From: Tritrichomonas musculus
Lineage: Eukaryota; Parabasalia; Tritrichomonadida; Tritrichomonadidae
Direction of reading: 5' to 3'
Length of the DNA: 64,000 nucleotides
NCBI GenBank assembly: GCA_039105265.1
Contig: JAPFFF010000044.1
Span: 744,001 to 808,000, forward strand
Under the pieces are notes generated by a model that made no database searches, was not told the origin of the DNA, and worked only from the letters and a program-made list of their open reading frames with translations. This document shows positions 30,901 through 40,088 of this stretch, in pieces (within the stretch, counting starts at the first letter, position 1; each line of letters starts with the position of its first letter). The position numbers were made by a program, and so were the translations under genes.

Positions 30901-32659
30901 TCAAAATAAGCCTACATTAGATAGAATTGACAATAATAAAGGTCACCAAATTGATAACTGCTTATTAGCATGTGCTGAATGTAATAAACTTCGTAAACGT
31001 GATGACCCTAAAATAACAACTCTAAGAATCCAATTAAAAAAATATTGTAAATTACATCATTTACCAACACTCATCAACGATGAACGTGAATATTATTCAA
31101 TAAGAAATGCTATCACAGGAGGACTCTCTAATGTAATGCATCGAGTAAACATTAAAGATGAGACTCATATTAATAAATTTCGCTATATTGACAATAAAGG
31201 AGTTTTGTCATATGATACTTCTAATGTTCAATCTCATGTTGTTGGTATCGATTTTAATTCTTTGTATCCATCATCATTCTCATCTTGTAAACATGAATTT
31301 AATAAGTATCATGGAGGTATAATGTATATGCCTGGAGCATTTATTAGACGAATTGATGTTAAAGATAAAGCTTCAAAAAAGAGATGCCTCGATATCATAA
31401 CAAACTCATCAAGATTCTCAAATAAACCATCATATTTGTTCTACGCTGAAGTTAAACTAAAATGTCCCACCTCAAAAATAAACTATTTTATCAATTTACC
31501 TCCTGTGTTTCGCAATATCAATATCAAAAACGATGAATCAACAATTGGCACTTATATGTACAATTACATGAAAACAAATAAATTAACTTCTACAGATATG
31601 GAAGAACGCAAGCTTACAATGCTTCTTGATACTCATGATGAATACATGATTTTCTCAAATTATTATCTCTGGTTTCTGTTAGACCACGGATTGATTATTG
31701 ATGATGTTAAATCTGTTTCACAATATGAAGCTCATACAGGATTTAATGAATTTGTTAGCACTTTTATGCAAAAACGTCAGGATATTATCTCAGGAAAAAC
31801 AAAGGGTAATGGCTCTGAAGGAGACTTGAGCGTAGCGAATGAGAAATTCTATAAAATATCTATGAACGGTTCATATGGATATGATGGGATGAACTCTGAG
31901 AAATTCAGTAAAGTCAAGATATGTGATGCAAATAAAGCTTATCAATATATCATCTCTCAAACTTATATGGGTGGAGCACAATTAAGTGATAATACATTTT
32001 TAATTCAACAATCACCCAAATCATATCATTGCAATACATGCATTCAAGAATCATTGTGGACTCTTGATAACGCAAAGTTTTGGTATCTCACATTTTATTA
32101 CGATTTTATGAATAATTGTTTTGATATGGATAGACTACATTTTATAGAGGGTGATACTGATTCAGCATATTTTGCAGTTGCTGGGAACCCAAATGAAGGT
32201 CCTGAACAATTATTTGATTACGTTATTAAAAACAAAGAGTTCTACGACAAGAATGTATATAAATTCATGCCTAACCCATCAATCAACACTATTCAAGACG
32301 AAAAAAAGATATTGGGATGTGCCATTGAAAAATATGGTGAAAACATGATAGCTCTTGCACCTAAATGTTATACTATATTTAACAGTAATGGGCAAACCAA
32401 ATCACTCAAACTAAAAGGTGTATCTTTAAAGAAGAATCATATTGTGTCTTCCGACTACAAATCTATTATTGATAATCAATCAATTAAGCTTGGTAAGAAT
32501 ATAAATCTTCAGATGCAAAACAATAAAATGAGTAAAATAACGGTAAACAAGAATGCTCTCACAGGATGTCATACAAAGATGATTGTTTTACCAAATCAAT
32601 CATGCGCACCTTTTGTTAGTGGCTTAACAGCGAATAATTATTTTATTAATTATAACTAA
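27956..32659 (+). CDS. polB: Protein-primed family B DNA polymerase with HNH insertion
   Basis: A 1,567-residue polymerase that should replicate the element. The N-terminal ~570 residues are lineage-specific and include a CFFRFLAV segment (~385) and a CPKC...H...HC zinc-finger-like motif (~514-540). Exonuclease motifs follow: YDFETME (~586) and GFNSSRFDS (~682). Residues ~970-1020 hold an HNH-type unit (CHLCHEHF, TLDRIDNNKGHQIDN, CAECNKLRKRD). Polymerase motifs A (GIDFNSLYPS, ~1097), B (KISMNGSYGYDG, ~1300) and C (EGDTDSAYF, ~1398) are intact. Three GC-rich mini-hairpins lie in frame at 30255-30315. It is the first gene inside the left terminal repeat and reads inward. Confidence 0.95.
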   Translation: MRYDYRSLKNISNDDIVELINSINTLFNANLPITTTAKTEAWNRRKNVEVLCDWLNNRNAHRFIKNDLPNAEEIDDFIIHEHKLKQILDDSYKQHYQDILKRDDYFEEDINEEDERYFNTKQQQIEREFEIKEAINRAYEAVDDAIQLIKEQKHPVLQKTERLIIPEAPLIKNHQKQYFPENEEIYEYLNKCAHNFTSKHSDFLMINEPHDFDKAVNEWNHYNKYPSKNTIQRKDSGKPITTYYFNQVASLDNIFECLHNVYKKELKPFKIHFQLSGVFETYTYDFESLEEKYEYKAKDIIWKNYQSMIPIIISKLEDLDIVKLYIESVLHSYETESSSTKLILVGSIAFTVSRMRRITGRIKDLPIEFIKNDFIIADNEDDKLCFFRFLAVCLNEELANTKKYKTKERTKIAKKLLLKEHNIIYNTKIPNEGKKILNEFEGVSMEQMKDLAQKNHINVNIYEFHKTDSEQYYDLSEQWFFDKTFTTYSALLFTQNQIIHIMYIKNPEKLTQIHICPKCSSYIHYGSKNFNRFDSHVKHCDGVFKKNFIPVKEALPYCPHILNNPVYEYCLAYNLQWKPEIYYITYDFETMEQSINKSISNSTTINSRLIPLSVSSCVKSSNGLTTKNFSLRDSQEFIPQWIKWLFEQSMKVYADKISYYESFLPDTSINKNMNVITILGFNSSRFDSNLFKQYFNHSFLSPTGLGSEVSWKVEQNSIIGTLSSLKQFILTSDNHPTKLRFIDAQSFVAGGTLKQFGEDFGNVIVDSNVSVCGGINELQSNSQAKACDIKGVFPYEAINDKNYNEVLSKSEPFSYDDFYSYLNQKNPLTKEEYDAYLEDSKRFATRWDYLLAYNDNDVEMMIKPIDNLIALNAQYNVDLLSNLSLSKNASCIKYALAYKDFNPRNNIGITNKYNTFKPSKKWWQYKCDSYYNQDEKYNRLNPKKPQRDLTKCVSENDFEAFMKMYDDPNKGRCHLCHEHFTYQNKPTLDRIDNNKGHQIDNCLLACAECNKLRKRDDPKITTLRIQLKKYCKLHHLPTLINDEREYYSIRNAITGGLSNVMHRVNIKDETHINKFRYIDNKGVLSYDTSNVQSHVVGIDFNSLYPSSFSSCKHEFNKYHGGIMYMPGAFIRRIDVKDKASKKRCLDIITNSSRFSNKPSYLFYAEVKLKCPTSKINYFINLPPVFRNINIKNDESTIGTYMYNYMKTNKLTSTDMEERKLTMLLDTHDEYMIFSNYYLWFLLDHGLIIDDVKSVSQYEAHTGFNEFVSTFMQKRQDIISGKTKGNGSEGDLSVANEKFYKISMNGSYGYDGMNSEKFSKVKICDANKAYQYIISQTYMGGAQLSDNTFLIQQSPKSYHCNTCIQESLWTLDNAKFWYLTFYYDFMNNCFDMDRLHFIEGDTDSAYFAVAGNPNEGPEQLFDYVIKNKEFYDKNVYKFMPNPSINTIQDEKKILGCAIEKYGENMIALAPKCYTIFNSNGQTKSLKLKGVSLKKNHIVSSDYKSIIDNQSIKLGKNINLQMQNNKMSKITVNKNALTGCHTKMIVLPNQSCAPFVSGLTANNYFINYN
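30255..30315. repeat. Three adjacent in-frame mini-hairpins within polB
   Basis: CAAACG-TGAG-CGTTTG (30255-30270), GAATTGC-AAA-GCAATTC (30284-30300) and CAAGC-TAAA-GCTTG (30302-30315). The frame stays open across all three (encoding about NVSVCGG..ELQSNSQAKACD). The last matches the dispersed hairpin core also found at 32854, 39119, 42727 and 47325. Confidence 0.85.
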
Positions 32660-32684
32660 ATAGTTATTTTTTTATTCTTAACAA

Positions 32685-33119
32685 ATGACAAACGAAATAA
32701 TAAGAAAAATCGATGATATAATAGCTGATTTGTATACATTAAAATTATGGGTACATACTGAACAAAAAAAAGACAGTTCGTCTAATAGTGAACCACAAAG
32801 TGGTGAAGAGAATTCGTTAGAAGAACATACAATTGACTTACAAAGTAATACCAAAGCTAAAGCTTGTGACTGTGTAGCAGAACCTAGGAAAGTCATCCAT
32901 AGACGAACAAACCGTTCATTCCCATTAAATAAATCAAAGAATCTCAATGATGAACAACGTAATAAAGTATTAGCATTTGCAAATGAAAATAAACAACTCA
33001 TCTTGGATCAACCATCTGCTACAAGAAATGAATTCCTTCAAAAGCTTGTTCGCGATAAATTGAATATTAATCTTTCTGCATACATGTCTTGTAAAATAAT
33101 TACTATGCTCAGTATTTGA
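32685..33119 (+). CDS. Unknown Maverick protein, possible helical DNA-binding C-terminus
   Basis: A 144-residue protein, 25 bases after polB on the same strand and overlapping the end of the convergent fibre-like gene by 11 bases. The N-terminal third is polar and low-complexity. Residues ~65-70 come from a dispersed hairpin (QSNTKAKACD, nearly the same peptide as in polB). The C-terminal ~60 residues (LNDEQRNKVLAFANENKQLI...NEFLQKLVRDKLNI) look helical, reminiscent of a helix-turn-helix, but I do not recognise a family. Confidence 0.6.
   Translation: MTNEIIRKIDDIIADLYTLKLWVHTEQKKDSSSNSEPQSGEENSLEEHTIDLQSNTKAKACDCVAEPRKVIHRRTNRSFPLNKSKNLNDEQRNKVLAFANENKQLILDQPSATRNEFLQKLVRDKLNINLSAYMSCKIITMLSI
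32854..32865. repeat. Dispersed mini-hairpin
   Basis: AAGCT-AA-AGCTT, followed by GTGACTGTGTAGCAG, which resembles the flank of the hairpin at 39119 (TGTGACTGCATAGCAG). Confidence 0.7.
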
Positions 33120-36100
33120 ATACAGCAAGCGTTTTATCATCTATTATTGCAGTGATAACCCCCACAGTCATACGTTTAATCTTTGATGTTATTGCAGTTT
33201 CACCACTAAGAATCTTCAATTTATTGTCTTCATTATCAATAAATACTTCATCTCCAATACCATAACAAGATGAATCATCAACTTTTACAAGATAATCACC
33301 ATGGGAACTGAAGGTAATACAATTATTTTTTTGGTCAATTCTAACACAAATACCAACATATTCTTTCCATGAACCAGTAGTTTTGACACTGCAAATACAA
33401 TCTGTTGTATCATTCACAGTTGAAGATATCCACGTATCACCATCATGTTTATAAACCTTACCAGTCATATATACTGGAGCTCCAATAACGAAATCATTTA
33501 TTGAATTTACAGATGACTCGATTGGGGAGTAGTGGGTGATGGTTGTGTTTGATGTACCATACATTACACTCCTATATTTTGCTAAATAACCTCGGGACAT
33601 GATTTGTCTTGAATATATTTGTTTAGCATCTAATAATTCCTGAGTAACTGTCCAAGAATATTCACCTATTGGGAAATTATATGTCAGGGGTCTTCCTGAT
33701 GATATATCAACAGTGTCTTCATAATATAGTGGGAATTTGAAATTATCGAAATACACAGTTCTTTGATGTAATACAAGAACAATGTTGTGAGGATTTCCAT
33801 CTGTATCATGAAATAATATTCTTATTTCCAAACATAGCGCATAATCACCTACTATATATTCCAGTTTAATCACATTACCTTCAAGTTTTAGATAATGAAT
33901 TGATATTTCACCACCCTCTGTAATCGGTCCGCAATCAATAGCACATTTTTTTATTAGTTGTTCTTCTGTTATGACATTCGACTTCAATGCAAAATTATCA
34001 TTCACATATTTCACAGATGAAATCATATTATCGTTCACAGGTTGGTTGCTGATTAATGTGATAGATGCATCATAAATATTAGACAATGTATCATCCGCGG
34101 CTCTCAATGAAACAATATGGGTATTATAATTAATGTTTATTAATTCATTGCTTGTTGATTTGTAAATCATATTCAAACTTTTATATAAACTGTATTCGTA
34201 TTCAACTTCTTCATATGATGCATCATCAGCATTTCGTTTGAATTTGACGATAATATTTTTGGTTGTGAATACTCTTCTTATATCATCATCAGGAACTACA
34301 CAACCACTTTCATTCTGTGTACATTGAATTGTGATTTGTTCTGGATTTTCATCAACAACATTTGCAGTTTTAATAAATGGTGATTCGATTTGTGCTTTAA
34401 TGACGTTGATTAACCATTGAGTATTGCCACTTGAATTACACAACATAAATTCGCCACGGTCATACCATACAATAGATAATCCATTATCTAACATCATTCT
34501 ATACCCTCTCATATATTTTTCATAAGGCTTGAATATCAAATCAAAATGTTGAATATTGTTAATGTAATCCGTGTTAGAACCCCAATTAACATCAAATATC
34601 ACATGTATATCGGTTTCTGGTAAGTATGGTTTTACAAATATATAATCACGAACTGGAACCGGATATTCAATATTCAATTCAGTGCCATACAACGCAGTAC
34701 TCAACGCAGATTCATTAATCAAATCAGTTGGAATTGTTGGAATATCTGTTTTCAATGCATACTTATCTAATTCATAAGCCAATTCATCTTCATCAACAAA
34801 CTTCTCATCAGCTTGTGCACTGGTATAATACGGTGTCAAATCAACATCTTTAATATCACTCTTCAATACATATTTATCTTGGAGAAATGCAAGATTAACA
34901 ACACAGTTTTTGTTTGTTTCATCAAAATCTTCATTTGCAATATAACAACTTATTACATTGATTCTATGTTGGTTATCAAAATCATAAACAACTCCACAAC
35001 TTGAACTCATTTCTAATGTTAATGCTATATTTTGAACGCCATTATTTAAAACATAATCATTATTATTAATACTTGATATAGTGAATATTCCTTGATATTT
35101 AATACTTTCATCAGTCTTATCATATCCATCAAATAACATTCCATATTGTTTCCATTTTTCAAAATATTGACTTGCATTAGTATAAAGAACCGAAAGAGTA
35201 TTAATACTATTACCTTCATCATAAGTTAATTCTAATTCTTGATTGAAAGTAATTGTTTTATCAATTATTTCTGGAATATCAGATTTTAATGCATAAGTGT
35301 TTGACACATATCTAGCCGAATAAGCGTTTTTGTCTGTTGGTTCGACAGTTTTGGTTATTGAACATGATAATATTTCAGGTGTTTCACCAGTTCCTGGATT
35401 GATTAATTCATGGGAGTTATACAGATACCAAAGACTAGAATCACTTCCTTCCATACGCAGTATCTGAGAGGGTAGATTATCATCATCGTCATTGTACGAA
35501 TAGTCTGCGTGAACATAATGGGCCGTATAGTAACTGTCTGATGATACAATATCCAACCCATATTGCTCAATCAGTATATGATATGGGTCGTAATCCAAAT
35601 CAAGAATTGTATTATTGGCGATTGTGAATTGAATAGTTGTTTGTCCCTCAATAATCTCTGGGATTTCGCTTTTCACTTGCTCAATAATCTTTGGGAGGTC
35701 TTCTTTTGAAACATATTCTCTGGCACAAGAATCCAAAGCTGCTTGAAGACCTTCATTAGCCGCCATACTTGTTAAACACATTGATGCTTGAGCTGATAAT
35801 GGGTTAACATCATCAGCCATCAATTTCTGAAACATTTCGTCTGATAATTGGTCTCTTATGTTCAATTGCAACTCACTATTTTTGAGAACTGTGGGTATCT
35901 CTGACAAGTCTTCTTTTTTTGCATACAATGTCATATCTGGCAAGTCTTCTTTTTTCGCGTATGGTTCCAAAGCAGTTGTCAAAGCAGATTCATTAACCAA
36001 ATCTGTAGGTATTTCAGGTATGTCAGTTGATAATGCAAAATTGTTAACAACGTAATCACGTAATGTATTAACAGCGTTTTGAATTTCTTCACTACTAGCA

Positions 36101-36426
36101 TACTTTAATAATTCTTTATTGAATTCCTCTGTTTTCAAATAATCGAATAAATCAGTTGTTTTCGCATAAGACTGTAAGTCCTGCGCTTTAGCGTACTCGC
36201 TTAAGCTCGTAAGCTTTGCATACTCATCAAGATTCGTAAGCTTTGCGTAAGGTTTCAATAATTCTTTCAATTCCTCAGTATTCAAGCTTGACCCCAAATT
36301 ATTTCCGTTATTACACTTACACCCACATGAAGTGGCATATTGTTTTATGTATTCTATTATTAATTCATCTATTGTATTTACCCTTTTGATACCACCTGCT
36401 TGCTCTATCGTAAACATTTTGAACAT
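33109..36426 (-). CDS. Large fibre-like structural protein
   Basis: A 1,105-residue protein built like phage tail fibres. Residues ~55-110 contain repeated YAK units (LDEYAKLTSLSEYAKAQDL). Further along, the motif YALKSDIP-x-(I/V) recurs several times (NTYALKSDIPEI, DKYALKTDIPTI, DTYVLKSDI, DNFALKSNV) between beta-rich blocks of ~150-200 residues. This is the trimer-forming spacer common in phage fibres. The C-terminal ~130 residues form a compact beta-rich domain (EYVGICVRIDQKNNCITFSSHGDYLVKV). Likely on the particle surface for attachment. The start (36426) is only 5 bases from the start of the divergent gene; Met4 is an equally possible start. Confidence 0.7.
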   Translation of the reverse strand: MFKMFTIEQAGGIKRVNTIDELIIEYIKQYATSCGCKCNNGNNLGSSLNTEELKELLKPYAKLTNLDEYAKLTSLSEYAKAQDLQSYAKTTDLFDYLKTEEFNKELLKYASSEEIQNAVNTLRDYVVNNFALSTDIPEIPTDLVNESALTTALEPYAKKEDLPDMTLYAKKEDLSEIPTVLKNSELQLNIRDQLSDEMFQKLMADDVNPLSAQASMCLTSMAANEGLQAALDSCAREYVSKEDLPKIIEQVKSEIPEIIEGQTTIQFTIANNTILDLDYDPYHILIEQYGLDIVSSDSYYTAHYVHADYSYNDDDDNLPSQILRMEGSDSSLWYLYNSHELINPGTGETPEILSCSITKTVEPTDKNAYSARYVSNTYALKSDIPEIIDKTITFNQELELTYDEGNSINTLSVLYTNASQYFEKWKQYGMLFDGYDKTDESIKYQGIFTISSINNNDYVLNNGVQNIALTLEMSSSCGVVYDFDNQHRINVISCYIANEDFDETNKNCVVNLAFLQDKYVLKSDIKDVDLTPYYTSAQADEKFVDEDELAYELDKYALKTDIPTIPTDLINESALSTALYGTELNIEYPVPVRDYIFVKPYLPETDIHVIFDVNWGSNTDYINNIQHFDLIFKPYEKYMRGYRMMLDNGLSIVWYDRGEFMLCNSSGNTQWLINVIKAQIESPFIKTANVVDENPEQITIQCTQNESGCVVPDDDIRRVFTTKNIIVKFKRNADDASYEEVEYEYSLYKSLNMIYKSTSNELININYNTHIVSLRAADDTLSNIYDASITLISNQPVNDNMISSVKYVNDNFALKSNVITEEQLIKKCAIDCGPITEGGEISIHYLKLEGNVIKLEYIVGDYALCLEIRILFHDTDGNPHNIVLVLHQRTVYFDNFKFPLYYEDTVDISSGRPLTYNFPIGEYSWTVTQELLDAKQIYSRQIMSRGYLAKYRSVMYGTSNTTITHYSPIESSVNSINDFVIGAPVYMTGKVYKHDGDTWISSTVNDTTDCICSVKTTGSWKEYVGICVRIDQKNNCITFSSHGDYLVKVDDSSCYGIGDEVFIDNEDNKLKILSGETAITSKIKRMTVGVITAIIDDKTLAVFKY

Positions 36427-36431
36427 AATAA

Positions 36432-37478
36432 ATGACGTCAGATGTGGATGAACAATTAATAATGAATGAGGTGAAAAAGAAAGATTATCAAGATATGCTC
36501 ATATTCATGTTCCAAAATAGTAAATCAGAGCAAATAAAAACAATAATACACAATATTATTGAGTATCTCAAGAATCCTCGTAACTATATCAAAGACGTGA
36601 AAGAAAAGCTAAAAGATATGCTTGATAAATATAACGCAAAGCCTAAAGGAAGTAAAAGACAAAAAAATGAATTAGCTAAAATACTTGATTCAAAAGCGAA
36701 TTACTTTATTGATATATCTGGCTTACTAAAAGATAAAGAAAAGCCTGTTATTCCACAAATTGAGGAAGAGGAAGAACCTGACTTGGAAGGCCACTATTTT
36801 AGAAACAGAATTAATAAAGACATTGAATCACTTAGTAATTTATTTACACTTGATAGTAATCATATTAATGCTTTACACTTATTTTATTGTATTGCTGATG
36901 ACTCAAAAAGGTATCCGTTATTTAATAAAAAAGATACTACACAGATTCAATTACTTGTCGTATCATTGACTGAAAACATAGATTCACATAAAAACAATAA
37001 GATACCAGATGACATAAATAACCTAATGCAATTTGAGAAACAAAGAAGACAAACCAATATTGAAACAATGAGAAAGTTAGCTGAATCTAATCAAGAAGGT
37101 CAGCAATTATTAGATGCTTACAATAAATCTTCTACAATTGATGCTAACCAACTAGAAAGGTTTGGCTTATTAAATGAAGAGTTTACTGCTAAAAACCTTT
37201 ATGGTTACTATAATAGGTCTATAAATCCTAAAGATGACTCCGATGTTAGAGTTAGGAATATCGCATTACAATTACATGATGCAATAAGAGAAACAAACAT
37301 ATTTGAAGAAACAACTGAACCTAAAAACAAAAAGCAACTCAAACAATTAATAAAGTACCTTAATGAAAATGGAGATAGAGAAATATTTTTTAATATGAAT
37401 AGTGATATAGAAGAGCAAAGTGATATAGAAGCTGAATCTGGAGGAAGAGAAAGAACATTTGCAAAGCAAAGTTGTTAA
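36432..37478 (+). CDS. Unknown helical Maverick protein
   Basis: A 348-residue, strongly charged and mainly helical protein with an acidic C-terminus (SDIEEQSDIEAESGG). I do not recognise it. TTTTG lies 11 bases before the ATG, a weak form of the element's promoter motif. The end of this frame overlaps the open frame of the next gene by ~50 bases in a different phase, so translational coupling or frameshifting is conceivable. Confidence 0.6.
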   Translation: MTSDVDEQLIMNEVKKKDYQDMLIFMFQNSKSEQIKTIIHNIIEYLKNPRNYIKDVKEKLKDMLDKYNAKPKGSKRQKNELAKILDSKANYFIDISGLLKDKEKPVIPQIEEEEEPDLEGHYFRNRINKDIESLSNLFTLDSNHINALHLFYCIADDSKRYPLFNKKDTTQIQLLVVSLTENIDSHKNNKIPDDINNLMQFEKQRRQTNIETMRKLAESNQEGQQLLDAYNKSSTIDANQLERFGLLNEEFTAKNLYGYYNRSINPKDDSDVRVRNIALQLHDAIRETNIFEETTEPKNKKQLKQLIKYLNENGDREIFFNMNSDIEEQSDIEAESGGRERTFAKQSC

Positions 37479-37545
37479 AGACAATTATCATGCAATTGAC
37501 GTAAATCTAGAAGATGATAGTGAATCTTTATCCGACTATAAAACA

Positions 37546-39003
37546 ATGTCGAAGCGTGTTTTTAGCACACCAACCAAAGAATATCTTAGAAGAAACAAAC
37601 CAATTGAAGCTGAAGATGACCACACCAACTTTTCAGAACTATTGAACTCAAATATTGAAGCAACAAAAGGACCTGAAGTAAATGCTGCCGAATTCTTAAA
37701 TGAATATATGAAGTCTATCCCAACAGGTAAACGTGCTGGTAAAACATTTGAAGCATCACAAAAACGTATGAGCGACCTGTACATTTTCGAAAACAAACAA
37801 AGTATTGATGTTAGTAAATATCGAGGGGAATTATTTGATATTCTTATTAACGGTAATTACCGTGTCAAGTTTTCACCTAAATGTGCTACAAGAGACGGAG
37901 CAGAAGCTTATTGCAAGAAAAGATTTGATAAAAATGGATATCCATTATATCGTTTAGTACCAGCTAGGCATGACACTAAAGACCCTCTCGGTAATCCAAT
38001 TTGTGATTTAAACGGTGATAGAGTTGAAGATATTGTTATTGTTGATACCCGTGGTAAGCCTGTTATTATTAATGGATATCGTCTTGTTAAAGCAGACCCT
38101 TATAAGAAATTATGGCAAACCGAACGTATTGCTGGTAAAACAAATGATTCATTTGAAGTATGGCTTAAGAATCTTATGGGAGCTAAACGAACATGGGAAT
38201 ACACTCCAGAACAATGGAATGAAGGTAAGTTTAAACCTGAAATTGATAAGAAATTAGAAAAAGTAATAAACTCATATCAATCTGTTGGTTTATCCAAACC
38301 CAAAATCAGTACCAAAATTACTGCAAGAGGTTTGTGGAGTTCTATATTTTCAAAAATATGGCAAACTGTTTTATACAATATATTTACTAATGAAGAATAC
38401 AAAGATTTGGAACCATTAAAATGTATATTTAGTTATTTCAAAGTATGTACAGCCATATTTATTGCACGTTATGAATCTAAAGTGATGAAAGACCATGAAT
38501 GCAATGATTGGAGTGATTGGGTTAAATATAAGAAATTACATCCAAAATCCGTAAATGCTGAATTGGGTGTTATGATTCAAAAAGAATATAATGAAAGCAT
38601 TAAAGCGACTATGCCAGTTGATGGAGAAATAAATAGTGATGGTGAAATATCAGGAGTATTACAAGAAATATTGGAGCAAACAAATGACCTCATCTTTAAG
38701 ACTGGTCTTGGATTCACAGAAGATAAGAAAGACCAATATGCACAGTTAGCTCAAGCTATAATTGAAAATAAAGTAAGTACAGCAACAAAGAAGCAATTAC
38801 AAGACAAATTTGGTGAAAATATTGATGCTTGGATTGATTCACAAGTTGGTGGAAATTACACCACAATCAAAGGATTATATAAGGCTGCACATAAAGGTGC
38901 TGGTGATAAATCATATATTAGGTCACGAACTGTTGAAAAGCCAGCTACAGCTGAAATTGTTGAGGAACCTTCTGATGATGATGACGATGAAGATGAAGCA
39001 TAA
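37546..39003 (+). CDS. Unknown Maverick protein with D-x-N-G-D motif
   Basis: About 485 residues from the first in-frame ATG; the frame is open back to 37429 and overlaps the previous gene, but there is no earlier ATG. The centre reads GYPLYRLVPARHDTKDPLG, then DLNGDRVEDIVIVDTRGKPVIINGYRLVKADP. That stretch looks like a calcium-loop/beta-hairpin structural module, as in capsid-associated proteins. The tail is acidic (SDDDDDEDEA). By position (between fibre and other structural genes) it could be a minor structural protein; I cannot name the family. Confidence 0.55.
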   Translation: MSKRVFSTPTKEYLRRNKPIEAEDDHTNFSELLNSNIEATKGPEVNAAEFLNEYMKSIPTGKRAGKTFEASQKRMSDLYIFENKQSIDVSKYRGELFDILINGNYRVKFSPKCATRDGAEAYCKKRFDKNGYPLYRLVPARHDTKDPLGNPICDLNGDRVEDIVIVDTRGKPVIINGYRLVKADPYKKLWQTERIAGKTNDSFEVWLKNLMGAKRTWEYTPEQWNEGKFKPEIDKKLEKVINSYQSVGLSKPKISTKITARGLWSSIFSKIWQTVLYNIFTNEEYKDLEPLKCIFSYFKVCTAIFIARYESKVMKDHECNDWSDWVKYKKLHPKSVNAELGVMIQKEYNESIKATMPVDGEINSDGEISGVLQEILEQTNDLIFKTGLGFTEDKKDQYAQLAQAIIENKVSTATKKQLQDKFGENIDAWIDSQVGGNYTTIKGLYKAAHKGAGDKSYIRSRTVEKPATAEIVEEPSDDDDDEDEA

Positions 39004-39035
39004 AAAAATTACTACCTACTTTATATCCTTGCTAA

Positions 39036-40031
39036 TTATTTTTTTGAACCTGGTAATTTGAATGTTGTTGTATGCGCCTTATTTGTTCCTGGATTTACCT
39101 GTGACTGCATAGCAGGCCCAAGCTTCGCTTGCGACAAGAAATCATTTTTAGCTTCTGTTGGACTTGCAACCTTTTGATTCTTAGATGTATCACGAGCTAT
39201 ACTAGATTTTTCAGGTTCTTGGTAAAAATATTTGAATTCAGTTATTGGTGATGGTAATACCTTCTTTGGGCGTATTTCATCGGGTATATCAAGTTTTTCA
39301 TTATTATATTCAATATTTACTTTTGGGTCATATCCACTAAATAAGGAAGGCTCCCTAGGATGTGAATTATTTGTATTTACCTTTAAGATAGGGCTTGTGA
39401 TATTTGATTTGAATACATTGAATACTGGAAAATGGTATTTCCAATCCTGAAATTCATATTTGAAACCTTTAATATCAGCATCTTCATTTTTATTTCGCAA
39501 TCGAACTTTCTGCCATTGGCTCATGAATGTTTCTTTTTCGAAACAGAGAAAGATAATTATTGGTACTGGCTTAACTGTGCAATCAACGTCTACGCTCGAA
39601 GATAGTTGATAACAGAAATTATTTGTTTCTTTTACATCATATCTATAATCATAGTCTCCAATCAATAGTATATATGTTTTATTTAGGTCAGGAAATGATT
39701 TTTCAACAAATTGGATATCTGTATTACCAAAATTAGAAAAAAGGTCCACAGTTATTGTGAATAAACGTAATAGACTAGGATCGTTTGTATTATTTATATT
39801 TCTCTCATCTTTGAAATCCACTTTTTTAGGTAAATCCAACGTTACTTCACTACCATTAATAAGTACAAATAATTCATGGTAATTACTACTTAAATACAAT
39901 AAGACTCTCCTATTTCTTTCAGAGATATATGAAAACAGTTGATGGTCCTTATTAATATTGATACAATTTGGATCTTGCAAATTAAGTTCTTGCAGTGCTG
40001 TGAATACCGATTTTTGGTTGCTGTTATTCAT
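39036..40031 (-). CDS. Unknown Maverick protein
   Basis: A 331-residue protein, beta-rich in residues ~30-200 (RVLLYLSSNYHELFVLINGSEVTLDLP, TYILLIGDYDYRYDV, VPIIIFLCFEKETF). Its C-terminal third is proline- and lysine-rich and probably disordered. A dispersed hairpin in the C-terminal part encodes SQAKLGPAMQSQ. The start is supported by TTTTTTTG 8 bases upstream. No homologue is recognised. It converges on the preceding gene with a 32-base gap. Confidence 0.6.
   Translation of the reverse strand: MNNSNQKSVFTALQELNLQDPNCININKDHQLFSYISERNRRVLLYLSSNYHELFVLINGSEVTLDLPKKVDFKDERNINNTNDPSLLRLFTITVDLFSNFGNTDIQFVEKSFPDLNKTYILLIGDYDYRYDVKETNNFCYQLSSSVDVDCTVKPVPIIIFLCFEKETFMSQWQKVRLRNKNEDADIKGFKYEFQDWKYHFPVFNVFKSNITSPILKVNTNNSHPREPSLFSGYDPKVNIEYNNEKLDIPDEIRPKKVLPSPITEFKYFYQEPEKSSIARDTSKNQKVASPTEAKNDFLSQAKLGPAMQSQVNPGTNKAHTTTFKLPGSKK
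39119..39131. repeat. Dispersed mini-hairpin, in frame
   Basis: CAAGC-TTC-GCTTG within the core GCAGGCCCAAGCTTCGCTTG, shared almost base for base with 47317-47337. Confidence 0.8.
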
Positions 40032-40039
40032 TTTTTATT

Positions 40040-40047
40040 CAAAAAAA
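40040..40047 (-). promoter_or_regulatory. T-tract promoter motif of 39036-40031 gene
   Basis: TTTTTTTG on the minus strand, 8 bases before the ATG at 40031; same layout as at the capsid and integrase genes. Confidence 0.5.
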
Positions 40048-40088
40048 GCTATAGCTTAACAAGAACTCTGTTCTCGAAAAGTTGTAGC

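Noticed and set aside
36140..36250. Dispersed hairpins in the fibre gene (GCTTTGCGTAAG-type repeats)
   Set aside because: They are explained by the YAK heptad-like protein repeats rather than by an inserted palindrome.
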